Positions 38,110 through 45,927 of a stretch of 46,587 nucleotides of DNA are shown one piece after another. Made by a program: the position numbers and the translations under genes. Source of the DNA: Pseudomonadota bacterium (GTDB lineage: Bacteria > Pseudomonadota > Alphaproteobacteria > Rhizobiales > Beijerinckiaceae); contig JAEXGT010000003.1 of NCBI GenBank assembly GCA_023450615.1, positions 1 to 46,587 of the forward strand. The letters are read 5' to 3'. Positions within the stretch are counted from its first letter, which is position 1; each line of letters starts with the position of its first letter. The notes under the pieces are model-generated. The model did not search any database. It saw only the letters and a program-made list of their open reading frames with translations, and had not been told where the DNA came from.

Positions 38110-40266
38110 ATGCCCGCAAAAAACGACCCCTCTTTGAAGTCTATCGACCAGTTGTCTCTCTCCGAAGCGCGTGCCGAGCACGAGGCGCTGGCGGCGGAAA
38201 TCGCGGAGCATGACAGGCGCTATTACGAGGAAGATGCGCCCACGGTCTCGGATGCGGAATACGACACCCTGCGCAAGCGCTACGAGGCGCTGGAGGGGAT
38301 GTTCCCCGAACTCAAGACCTCCGAGAGCCTGACGCAGAAGGTCGGTTCCAGGGCGTCCGAGAAATTCGCCAAGATCCGGCATCGCATTCCGATGCTCTCC
38401 CTCGCCAACGGCTTCGCCGACGAGGAGGTGGAGGAATTCGTCGAGCGCATTCGCCGCTTCCTGCAATGGAAGGCGGATGCGCCGCTGGTCTTCACGGCGG
38501 AGCCCAAGATCGACGGCCTCTCCCTGAGCATCCGCTACGAGAAAGGCAAGCTCGTCAGCGCGGCCACGCGCGGCGACGGCTCTGAAGGCGAGGACGTGAC
38601 GGCGAATGCGCGCACCGTTGAGGACATTCCGCACGTGCTCAAAGGTTCGAACATTCCTGACGTGTTCGAAGTGCGCGGCGAGGTGTATCTCTCGCACAAG
38701 GATTTCGCTGCCATCAACGAGCGCCAGGAAGCGGCCGGCAAACCGCTCTTCGCCAATCCGCGCAATGCGGCGGCGGGCAGCCTGCGCCAGCTCGATCCGA
38801 AGATCACCGCATCGCGCCCCTTGTGCTTCTTCGCCTATGCCTGGGGCGAGGTGAGCGAGATGCCCGCCGACACGCAATACGGCATGATGGAAGTGCTGCG
38901 CGGCTTCGGCTTCAAGGTCAACAAGCTCACGCGCCGCTGCTCCAGCGTTGCGGAGATGCTCGAGCATTATCATGCCATCGAGACGGATCGCGCCAATCTC
39001 GGCTACGATATCGACGGCGTCGTCTACAAGGTCGACGATCTCAATCTTCAGCAGCGTCTCGGCTTCGTCTCGCGCTCGCCGCGCTGGGCGCTCGCGCACA
39101 AGTTCCCCGCGCAGAAAGCGGTGACGGTGCTGGAAGGCATCGAGATCAATGTGGGCCGCACGGGATCGCTCAATCCGATCGCGCGCCTGCGTCCCGTCAC
39201 GGTCGGCGGCGTGGTGGTGTCGAACGCGACGCTGCACAACGAGGATTACATCAAGGGCATCGGCGGCAACGGCGAGAAGATCCGCGAGGGCGTCGATATC
39301 CGCATCGGCGATACGGTTGTCATCAACCGCGCGGGCGACGTGATTCCGAAAGTGCTCGACGTGGTGCTGGACAAGCGCCCCGCCGATGCGAAGCCCTATG
39401 AGTTTCCGACCCAATGCCCCGCCTGCGGCAGCCATGCGGTGCGCGAGGTGAATCCGCGCACCGGCAAGGAAGATGCGGTGCGCCGCTGCACCGGCGGTCT
39501 CATCTGTCCGGCGCAGGCGCGGGAGCGCCTCAAGCATTTCGTCTCTCGCAACGCCTTCGATATCGAAGGCATGGGCGAGCAGCGCATCGACGAATTCTAC
39601 GAAGAAGGCCTCGTGCAGCGCCCGCAGGACATCTTTACGTTGGCCGAGCGCAACGCGCGCAGCCTCAAGCGCCTGGAGAACAGGGAAGGGTGGGGCGCAA
39701 CGAGCGTCGCCAATCTCTTCGCCGCTATCGAGGCGCGGCGCACGATTGCGCTCAACCGCTTCATCTTCGCTCTCGGAATTCCGCATATCGGCGAGACGTC
39801 GGCGCGTCTGCTCGCGCGCCACTTCCACACTTTCGAGGCTTTGCGCGAAGCGGCGAAGGCCGCAGCGGATCCCGCATCGGAGGCGCATGCCGAACTCACC
39901 GCCATTGGCGGCATCGGCCCTGTGGTGGCCGAGGCCGTCGTCGAGTTCTTCAAGGAAGCGCACAACGAAGAGATGCTCGATGCCCTGCTGGCGCAGGTGA
40001 ATGTGGAGGCGATGGAAGCGCCGGCCACCATCAACTCGCCAGTCGCGGGCAAGACGGTCGTCTTCACCGGCTCGCTCGAACAGATGACCCGCGAAGAGGC
40101 CAAGGCCATGGCCGAGCGGTTGGGGGCGAAGGTGGCGGGTTCCGTGTCCAAGAAAACCGATATCGTGGTGGCCGGGCCCGGCGCAGGTTCGAAGCTCGCG
40201 AAAGCAGCGGAGCTTGGCCTTCAGGTCATGGACGAGGACGGCTGGTTCGCCTTGGTGGGACGCTGA
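38110..40266 (+). CDS. ligA: NAD-dependent DNA ligase
   Basis: LigA seals nicks in DNA replication and repair. The 718-aa protein (E. coli 671) contains the Ia domain (YYEEDAPTVSDAEYD), the adenylation domain with nucleophile Lys133 in EPKIDGLSL, an OB fold, a four-Cys zinc finger (CPACGS and RRCTGGLICP), helix-hairpin-helix repeats (FIFALGIPHIGETSARLL, LTAIGGIGPVVAEAV) and a C-terminal BRCT domain from about residue 640 (GKTVVFTGSLEQMTREEAK). All modules are intact. The ATG at 38110 follows the MFS gene by 81 nt. Confidence 0.97.
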   Translation: MPAKNDPSLKSIDQLSLSEARAEHEALAAEIAEHDRRYYEEDAPTVSDAEYDTLRKRYEALEGMFPELKTSESLTQKVGSRASEKFAKIRHRIPMLSLANGFADEEVEEFVERIRRFLQWKADAPLVFTAEPKIDGLSLSIRYEKGKLVSAATRGDGSEGEDVTANARTVEDIPHVLKGSNIPDVFEVRGEVYLSHKDFAAINERQEAAGKPLFANPRNAAAGSLRQLDPKITASRPLCFFAYAWGEVSEMPADTQYGMMEVLRGFGFKVNKLTRRCSSVAEMLEHYHAIETDRANLGYDIDGVVYKVDDLNLQQRLGFVSRSPRWALAHKFPAQKAVTVLEGIEINVGRTGSLNPIARLRPVTVGGVVVSNATLHNEDYIKGIGGNGEKIREGVDIRIGDTVVINRAGDVIPKVLDVVLDKRPADAKPYEFPTQCPACGSHAVREVNPRTGKEDAVRRCTGGLICPAQARERLKHFVSRNAFDIEGMGEQRIDEFYEEGLVQRPQDIFTLAERNARSLKRLENREGWGATSVANLFAAIEARRTIALNRFIFALGIPHIGETSARLLARHFHTFEALREAAKAAADPASEAHAELTAIGGIGPVVAEAVVEFFKEAHNEEMLDALLAQVNVEAMEAPATINSPVAGKTVVFTGSLEQMTREEAKAMAERLGAKVAGSVSKKTDIVVAGPGAGSKLAKAAELGLQVMDEDGWFALVGR

Positions 40267-40304
40267 TGAGACTCGTGTACAAGACGTGATCCCGTTCATA
40301 TGGC

Positions 40305-41183
40305 ATGATGTGTCTCATGACGGTGATGACACCTGAGGTTTCGCTCGATCCTGCCCTGAGGGCGGCGGGTGACGTGACACATTTCTGGCGGGTGCAGCGC
40401 TATCGCGGCCTCGGCTGCCTGCGCGCGACTTTCCGGCGGCATGCCTATGCCCGTCATACGCACGAAACCTATGCCATTGCGGTGATCCTGGCCGGTTGCG
40501 AGACGTTCTTCCATCGCGGGGAGCAGCATTATGCAGGACCGGGAAGCATGGCCGTGGTCTGCCCGGACGAGATCCATGACGGCGAGCCGCATGGCCGCGG
40601 CTTCGTTTACCGCACCTGCTATCCGTCGCAGGAACTGATGCAGGAGATCGCGGAGGATGTTGCAGGCCGTCCGCTGTCGCGCCCGCCGTGGTTTTCACGC
40701 TCCGTCATTCCAGACCCTGAGCTGGCCCTGGAACTATCCCAATTGATGCACTGCCTGCACCAGAGCCCGGCACGCATGTCCGAACTCGAGCAGGACACGC
40801 GCCTGATCGGCTTCCTGACCAAACTCATCTCCCGTTGGGCGGATTTGAGAGGGCTGCCGCCGCTCCGCTACGGTTCGCGAGGGGTCGCCCGCGTGCAGGA
40901 GCATCTGGATGCTCATCTGTCAGAAGAAGCAGACCTTGCCAATCTCGCGAATATGGCCGGACTGTCGCGGAGCCACTTCATCCGCGCCTTCGCGAAGGAG
41001 ACGGGGCTGACGCCCCATGCCTATCTCATCGACAGGCGCTTTCGCGCGGCAAGCCGAATGCTCGATCAGGGCGAGGCGCCGGGGGAGGTGGCGGCGGCCT
41101 GCGGATTCTTCGACCAGAGCCACCTGAATCGCATCTTCAAGGCGCGCATGGGGATCACGCCCGGGGCATACCGGGTTGCCTGA
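40305..41183 (+). CDS. AraC-family transcriptional regulator
   Basis: The 292-aa protein has an N-terminal cupin-like sensor (about 20-110, with HTHETYAIAVILAGCETFFHRG) and a C-terminal double helix-turn-helix (about 190-290; LANLANMAGLSRSHFIRAFAKETGLTPHAYL, then EVAAACGFFDQSHLNRIFKARMG). It precedes azlC by 60 nt on the same strand, so it probably controls azlCD in response to an amino acid. AraC-type regulators are common neighbours of AzlC/AzlD pairs. The start is unsure: ATG codons at 40305, 40308, 40317 and 40326 are all in frame and none has a strong ribosome-binding site. Confidence 0.87.
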   Translation: MMCLMTVMTPEVSLDPALRAAGDVTHFWRVQRYRGLGCLRATFRRHAYARHTHETYAIAVILAGCETFFHRGEQHYAGPGSMAVVCPDEIHDGEPHGRGFVYRTCYPSQELMQEIAEDVAGRPLSRPPWFSRSVIPDPELALELSQLMHCLHQSPARMSELEQDTRLIGFLTKLISRWADLRGLPPLRYGSRGVARVQEHLDAHLSEEADLANLANMAGLSRSHFIRAFAKETGLTPHAYLIDRRFRAASRMLDQGEAPGEVAAACGFFDQSHLNRIFKARMGITPGAYRVA

Positions 41184-41243
41184 GCCGCACTTTCATCCAA
41201 GACGATCCGCAATCTCTCGCCCATAAGGCGCAGGATAACGAGC

Positions 41244-41966
41244 ATGCCTATGGATCAGATCAGCCCACTCACCATCATGTCGTCATACCGCCGGGAAATT
41301 CGCGCGGGTCTGCGCGACATCGCGCCCATTGCCGTCGCAGCCGTCCCCATCGGGCTCCTGTTCGGCGCGCTTGCTGCGGCCAAGGGATTGTCGCCTTTGG
41401 AAATCGCGCTGATGTCCGGCCTCGTCTTTGCCGGCGGGGCGCAATTCGCGGTGACGGAGGCATGGTTTCATCCGGCGCCCATCGCGGCGCTCACCTTCGC
41501 GACATTGCTCATCAACGCGCGGCATGTGCTCATGGGCGCTTCGCTGTCGCCGAAGCTGAAGCTGTCGCGTCCGCAGCAACTCCTCGCCATGTATTTCCTC
41601 ACCGACGAATCCTGGGCGCTGTCGGAGCGGCGTGCGCTCGAGCGGCCCATTACGGGAGCCTATTGGGCCGCCATGGCCCTTGTGCTCTGGCTGAACTGGA
41701 CAATCTCCAGCACGGTGGGCGCTGTCCTGGGCTCATTCATGGGCGATCCTGAGCGGATCGGCGCCGACTTCGCCTTCACGGCGCTCTTCATCGGTCTCAT
41801 GGCAGGGTTCGGCCGCAGCCGCGTGACCCTCGTGACGGTTGCCGTCAGTGCGGTTGTCGCCGCGCTCGTGCATCATTTCATCGGGGCGCCGTGGCATGTG
41901 GCGTCCGGTGCGCTTGCGGGCATCGTTGCCGCCTATCTCGCCGCTCCCAAGGAGGCGCAGGCATGA
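41244..41966 (+). CDS. azlC: Branched-chain amino acid exporter, large subunit AzlC
   Basis: This 240-aa membrane protein is of the AzlC (LIV-E) family, the large subunit of a two-component amino-acid exporter. It has about six hydrophobic helices, with GLRDIAPIAVAAVPIGLLFG at the N-terminus, SGLVFAGGAQFAVTEAW, LLINARHVLMGASL and FLTDESWAL as family signatures. AGGAT lies about 8 nt before the ATG at 41244; an in-frame ATG at 41250 is an alternative. It overlaps azlD by ATGA. The substrate (branched-chain amino acid, methionine or an analogue) is inference from the family. Confidence 0.92.
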   Translation: MPMDQISPLTIMSSYRREIRAGLRDIAPIAVAAVPIGLLFGALAAAKGLSPLEIALMSGLVFAGGAQFAVTEAWFHPAPIAALTFATLLINARHVLMGASLSPKLKLSRPQQLLAMYFLTDESWALSERRALERPITGAYWAAMALVLWLNWTISSTVGAVLGSFMGDPERIGADFAFTALFIGLMAGFGRSRVTLVTVAVSAVVAALVHHFIGAPWHVASGALAGIVAAYLAAPKEAQA

Positions 41967-42262
41967 GCCTCGATACGACAACGCTTCTCGCCATCATCTG
42001 CATGGCCGTCGTGACTTACATCACACGCATCGCCGGTCTTTTCGTGGCGGATCGCCTCGTGCTCACGGGGCGCGCCAAGGCGGCCTTCGATGCGATCCCG
42101 CCTGCCGTGCTGGTCGCCGTGATTGCGCCGACGGCATTGACGACGGGATGGGCGGAGGCGATCGCCGCCGCCATTACCGCCGTCGTCGCCTTCCGGCTGC
42201 CGCTGCTCGCGACCATCGCCGTCGGCGTTGCGTCCGTGGTGCTGTTGCGAAACCTGATCTAA
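41963..42262 (+). CDS. azlD: Branched-chain amino acid exporter, small subunit AzlD
   Basis: AzlD is the small partner of AzlC. The 99-aa protein has about four hydrophobic helices and the family motif YITRIAGLF near the N-terminus, followed by AFDAIPPAVLVAVIAPTAL. I chose the ATG at 41963 in the ATGA overlap with azlC. A strong hairpin (42261-42300) follows immediately. Confidence 0.9.
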   Translation: MSLDTTTLLAIICMAVVTYITRIAGLFVADRLVLTGRAKAAFDAIPPAVLVAVIAPTALTTGWAEAIAAAITAVVAFRLPLLATIAVGVASVVLLRNLI

Positions 42263-42300
42263 AGCAGGGGACGTGAAATCGAACTCACGTCCACTGCTTT
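42261..42300. terminator. Terminator between convergent azlD and pepP-like genes
   Basis: AAAGCAG and GGACGTGA pair with TCACGTCC and CTGCTTT around an 8-nt loop, with one G/A mismatch between the two blocks. The outer A/T pairs supply a T-tract on both strands, so it may work in both directions. It overlaps the last bases of azlD. Confidence 0.75.
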
Positions 42301-42315
42301 AAGCTTTTGTTTGGG

Positions 42316-42363
42316 CGCATCTTGTCACGCAAAACCGGTGCCCACTTTTGCGTTCGATGCTCT
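42316..42363. repeat. Palindromic intergenic repeat of Rhizobiales type
   Basis: CGCAAAA (42329-42335) and TTTTGCG (42346-42352) form an inner stem around the CCGGTGCCCAC loop. GCATC (42318-42322) and GATGC (42356-42360) add an outer stem. The core AAAACCGGTGCCCACTTTTG and the trailing GCTCTAG resemble a short repeat I recognise from many Rhizobiales genomes. It reaches the pepP-like stop codon (TAG read on the minus strand at 42362-42364). Only one clear copy is present here. Confidence 0.6.
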
Positions 42364-44182
42364 AGCCGATGGCGCGGGTGGCGTTTTCAAGCCATGCGCG
42401 CGTATCCGCATCGAGATGCGGGCCGATCTTCGCGCGCACCTGCGCGTGGTAATCGTTGAGCCACGCGATCTCGTCCTTCGTCATGAGCGAGGGCTCCACG
42501 AGACGCAGGTCGATGGGCGTGAAGGTGAGCGTCTCGAAACCGAACATCTCGCGGTCGCCGCCGGGGATCGTGCGCGGTTCCACGAGGATCAGGTTTTCGA
42601 TGCGGATGCCGTAAGCGCCCGGCTTGTAGAAGCCCGGCTCGTTGGACAGCATCATTCCAACCTCAAGCGGCGTCGTGCCCGTCTTGGCGATGCGCTGCGG
42701 ACCCTCATGCACGGAAAGATAGCTGCCGATGCCGTGGCCGGTGCCGTGATCGAAATCAAGGCCCGCATCCCACAGGGGCTTGCGGGCGAAGGCGTCGATC
42801 TGCGCGCCCGTCGTGCCCTTGGGAAAGACGATGCGCGCGATGGCGATGTGGCCCTGCAAGACGCGGGTGAAGCGATCCTTCATCTCCGCTGTGGGCTCGC
42901 CCACGATGATGGTGCGGGTGATGTCGGTTGTGCCGTCCTCGTATTGCGCGCCGGAATCGATGAGGAAGATCTGGTTGTTTTCGATCCTGCGGTTGCTCGA
43001 CGTCGTGACGCGATAATGAGGCAGGGCGGCATTGGGGCCCGCACCTGAAATGCTCGGGAAGGAAATGTTCTTCAATGCGCCGGTTTCGGCGCGGAAAGCT
43101 TCCAGCGCCTCGACCGCATCGATCTCCGTGAGCTGACCTTTCGGCGCCTCGCGGTCGAGCCACGCGAGATAGCGGGCCATGGCCACGCCGTCGCGCAGGT
43201 GCGCCGCATGCGAGCCCGCGATCTCGGCCTTGTTCTTGACCGCTTTCAGCAGCGCGATGGGATCCAGGCCCACATCGACCTTGCCGCCGGCGGCTTCGAT
43301 GCGGCGGATGATGGCCACCGCACCGGTTGCGGAATCCACGCGCACCGTGCCGCCCCTTTGTCCCAACGTATCGAGAGCACTCTGGAAGGTGTCCATCGGC
43401 GCGAACTCGGCGAGGTCTCCGACAGCGTCGCCTGCTTCGTTGGTGATCTTTGCCGGGTCGAAAAACAGGCTGGCGCGGCCTTCGCGCGGCAAGACCGCAT
43501 AGCCCAGAGGCAAGGGCGTATGGCCGACATCGCCCCCGCGCAGGTTGAAGGCCCAGGCGAGGTTGTGTGGATCGGAGATGACGAGGGCGTCGAGCTTGGC
43601 TTTCGCCATTTTCTCGCGGATGCGCTCCAGCTTCACTTCGGCGGTTTCTCCCGCGTAATCGAGCGGATGTGGGCGGACCGGCGCTTGCGGCGGGGCAGGG
43701 CGGTCGATCCAGATCACGTCGACGAGGTTCATGTCGACAGGAGCGAGCTTGCCCCCCGCTTTCTTCACGGCCCGCTCCAGGCGTTTCAGGCTGTCGCTCG
43801 TGTGAAGCCAGGGGTCATAGGCAAGGGTACCGCCTTCCGGCAGGTTCGCGGCGACCCAATCCTCCGCCGACATGTCGGCAAGCTGCACCGGGGTGATGAC
43901 AGAAGTGTCCACCTGCTCCGCAGCCTGCACCGTGTAGCGCCCATCGACAATGAGCGCCGCCTTGTTCGTGAGGATAATTGCGGTGCCCGCCGAGCCGGTA
44001 AAGCCGGTGAGCCAGGCCAAACGCTCGGCGCTCTTCGGCACGTATTCCCCCTGGTGCTCGTCAGCCCGGGGCACCACGAAGCCGTCGAAGCCACGCCGAA
44101 CCAGTTCGGAGCGCAGCTTGGCAATGTGGGCAGGGCCCTGAGAGGGGGAGGTCGTATCGTCGAAGAACTGGAATTGAGCCAT
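42362..44182 (-). CDS. pepP: Xaa-Pro aminopeptidase, M24B family
   Basis: This cytosolic metallopeptidase removes an N-terminal residue before proline. At 606 aa it is the long, three-domain type (like eukaryotic APP1) rather than the 441-aa E. coli PepP, so the gene name is approximate. Two creatinase-like N-terminal domains (GFVVPRADEHQGEYVP, WLTGFTGSAGTAIIL) precede a pita-bread catalytic domain. Metal ligands are visible in LIDSGAQYEDGTTDITRT (two Asp), GHGIGSYLSVHEGP (His), MLSNEPGFY (Glu) and ENLILVEP (Glu). I chose the ATG at 44182 (MAQFQFFDD); the frame stays open upstream to 44266 without family resemblance. It is convergent with azlD. Confidence 0.92.
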   Translation of the reverse strand: MAQFQFFDDTTSPSQGPAHIAKLRSELVRRGFDGFVVPRADEHQGEYVPKSAERLAWLTGFTGSAGTAIILTNKAALIVDGRYTVQAAEQVDTSVITPVQLADMSAEDWVAANLPEGGTLAYDPWLHTSDSLKRLERAVKKAGGKLAPVDMNLVDVIWIDRPAPPQAPVRPHPLDYAGETAEVKLERIREKMAKAKLDALVISDPHNLAWAFNLRGGDVGHTPLPLGYAVLPREGRASLFFDPAKITNEAGDAVGDLAEFAPMDTFQSALDTLGQRGGTVRVDSATGAVAIIRRIEAAGGKVDVGLDPIALLKAVKNKAEIAGSHAAHLRDGVAMARYLAWLDREAPKGQLTEIDAVEALEAFRAETGALKNISFPSISGAGPNAALPHYRVTTSSNRRIENNQIFLIDSGAQYEDGTTDITRTIIVGEPTAEMKDRFTRVLQGHIAIARIVFPKGTTGAQIDAFARKPLWDAGLDFDHGTGHGIGSYLSVHEGPQRIAKTGTTPLEVGMMLSNEPGFYKPGAYGIRIENLILVEPRTIPGGDREMFGFETLTFTPIDLRLVEPSLMTKDEIAWLNDYHAQVRAKIGPHLDADTRAWLENATRAIG

Positions 44183-44349
44183 CCGAACAGCACCGGAATA
44201 GAATGCGGAAGGCTGCACGCTATGCCGGAGCCTCACGCCCTGCAACCACCCTGCGGCACGGGGCACTGGATATGTGACAGGCGATTTGCCCTTCGCTTAT
44301 GCACTGAATGCCTAAGCGTTGATGCTTTTTGATTGTGCGGTGCAATGGG

Positions 44350-44414
44350 TGCATGGCTCGCATGCAACGGCTCGGACTACTACTAAAGTCGGGTATGGCT
44401 TATGTATAGCATAA
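44350..44414 (+). promoter_or_regulatory. Inverted repeats upstream of the small-gene pair
   Basis: Two small palindromes lie in the 291-nt gap between the aminopeptidase and the small genes: TGCATG-N5-CATGCA (44350-44366) and TTATG-N5-CATAA (44400-44414), the second overlapping a possible -10 (TATAGC). They may be operator and promoter parts, but no -35 match is clear. The rest of 44183-44473 shows no gene. Confidence 0.35.
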
Positions 44415-44473
44415 CAAGAACAGAGGAACGCTGAACCGAAGGGTCTCAACGACAATCTGTTGGAGATGAGCCC

Positions 44474-44698
44474 ATGAACACAGCTGTTTTGAATGCCGCC
44501 CCTGCCGAGCAGGCAAAGACCACGTCCGCCTTTTCGCTGATCTTCAGGAATGTGGTGAACGCCCTTGCCGAGAGCCGGGCCAAGAGCGCCGAGCGCGCAT
44601 TGCGCCGCTACGATTCCTTGAGAGCCGATCTCAGCCGCAAGCAGGACCATTCCGCCGACTTCCTGAGCCAGACCACCGATCTGCCTTTCAAGATCTAA
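44474..44698 (+). CDS. Small hypothetical protein, 74 aa
   Basis: I do not recognise a family. The ATG at 44474 has TGGAGA 7 nt upstream, which supports translation. The product is hydrophilic, with a predicted helical centre (residues about 17-55; SLIFRNVVNALAESRAKSAERALRRYD) rich in Arg, Ala and Lys, and a polar tail. There is no signal peptide, membrane segment or Cys. A second, even smaller gene follows 35 nt later, and the two are probably cotranscribed. The helical, basic character fits RNA-, DNA- or protein-binding roles, but none can be assigned. Confidence 0.65.
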   Translation: MNTAVLNAAPAEQAKTTSAFSLIFRNVVNALAESRAKSAERALRRYDSLRADLSRKQDHSADFLSQTTDLPFKI

Positions 44699-44733
44699 CC
44701 CAAGCCCCCGTCCGTAGAGAGAAGAGCAAGACC

Positions 44734-44838
44734 ATGTTGATCGTTGTCGCTATGAAGTTCGTCCGCGACGTTTTCGCCGATGCTTTCCAGCTCCGTCGCC
44801 AGATGATGAAGCGCTATCCCGGCCTGATGGCCGAGTAA
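44734..44838 (+). CDS. Very small protein, 34 aa
   Basis: A complete 34-codon frame (start MLIVVAMKFVRDVF, end KRYPGLMAE) is preceded by a purine-rich AGAGAGAAGAG about 7-8 nt upstream. Third codon positions are almost all G or C, as in the neighbouring genes, which supports coding. It reads as an amphipathic helix, hydrophobic at the start and basic (LRRQMMKRYP) later. No known family is assigned. It ends 20 nt before the convergent prmA stop. Without experimental or comparative data, I call it a probable gene. Confidence 0.55.
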   Translation: MLIVVAMKFVRDVFADAFQLRRQMMKRYPGLMAE

Positions 44839-44857
44839 GCCCGACACAACCGAATGT

Positions 44858-45778
44858 TTATTGGCGAGGCCGCGGACGCGCGCTGCCTCGCTTCAGCACG
44901 AGGGCTGCCCAGCCTTCGAGGTTATAGCGCCGCTGGAGATACCAGCCTTGTTGCGCATAAGCCGACAGCACGCCGGGAACGTCGTGACCGAGAAGTCCTG
45001 ACAGGATGAGCGTTCCGTCATTGCTCGCCACCCGGGTCAGCGAGGGCGCCAGCATCCGCAGGGGCTTTGCCAGAATGTTGGCGAAGACCAAGTCGAAATG
45101 GCCGGGACGATCCGCTTCCGGACTGCGCGTGCCGGGCCCGACATAAAGCTTCATCCACTGGGCGATGCCGTTGAGGCGCGCATTCTCCTTCGCCACGCGC
45201 ACCGCTTCCGGATCGATATCGCCCGCAACCACCGGACGCTTCAGAATCTTGGCCGCGGCAAAGGCCAGAATGCCCGTGCCCGTGCCCACATCGAGCACAT
45301 GGCGGGGCGTGCGGGTCTTCAGCTCATCCACGAAAGCCTGGAGGCAGCTCAGCGTCGTGCCGTGGTGGCCTGTGCCGAAGGCGAGGCCCGCCTCGATCTC
45401 GATGGCAATGTCGTTGGGGCGGCGCTGCTCCCTGTCATGGGAGCCGTGAACCAGAACGCGCCCGGCCCGGACGGGCTTGAGCCCCTCGAGGGAGGCTTTC
45501 ACCCAATCCTTCTGTTCCAGCGGCAGGAACACGCCCTTGTCGGCCTCCTCGCCCACGATGGGGCGAACGAGATCGCGGATCGCCGCCTCGTTCGGCTCAT
45601 GGGCGAAATAGGCCTCGAGCAGCCAGGGGCCATCTTCCACCGTCTCGAAAGCGGCGACGGCCGTCTCGGCGGGATCGAAAATCTCTCCGATCAGATCCGT
45701 CATGGCGCGCGCGGAGCGCTCGTCCGTGGTGATGCGGAAGACGTGGGTGGGGCGATTGGGGTGCAGACCTTCAAGCAT
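44858..45778 (-). CDS. prmA: Ribosomal protein L11 methyltransferase
   Basis: PrmA is a SAM-dependent enzyme that trimethylates ribosomal protein L11. The 306-aa protein (E. coli 293) has an N-terminal substrate-recognition domain and a C-terminal class I methyltransferase domain with AFGTGHHGTT, motif I LDVGTGTGILAFAA, GDIDPEAV and the NILAKPL motif. The ATG at 45778 begins MLEGLHPNRPTHVFR. It is convergent with the small genes and divergent from the SDR gene at 45928. Confidence 0.93.
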   Translation of the reverse strand: MLEGLHPNRPTHVFRITTDERSARAMTDLIGEIFDPAETAVAAFETVEDGPWLLEAYFAHEPNEAAIRDLVRPIVGEEADKGVFLPLEQKDWVKASLEGLKPVRAGRVLVHGSHDREQRRPNDIAIEIEAGLAFGTGHHGTTLSCLQAFVDELKTRTPRHVLDVGTGTGILAFAAAKILKRPVVAGDIDPEAVRVAKENARLNGIAQWMKLYVGPGTRSPEADRPGHFDLVFANILAKPLRMLAPSLTRVASNDGTLILSGLLGHDVPGVLSAYAQQGWYLQRRYNLEGWAALVLKRGSARPRPRQ

Positions 45779-45927
45779 GGGGTTGCTCTAGCACCCCCTG
45801 TGGCCTGCCTCAAGCGACCCTGTGCAGCGGCGAAGGCGGAACCGGCCGGACACGCGCCCGTTTTCAAACGCTAAGCCTGTTTCCCATGACGCTTGAAGCG
45901 GCGCCTGAGCGCCCGCAGGAGATCCCC

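Noticed and set aside
38083..40299. Long open frame on the minus strand opposite ligA (over 700 codons)
   Set aside because: It is a mirror of a high-GC coding gene. The product is His/Arg/Leu-rich with no family resemblance, and ligA has every expected motif.
44415..44440. GTTC repeats on the minus strand resembling a LexA box
   Set aside because: Spacing between GTTC units is 3 and 4 nt, not the 7 required by the alphaproteobacterial LexA consensus.
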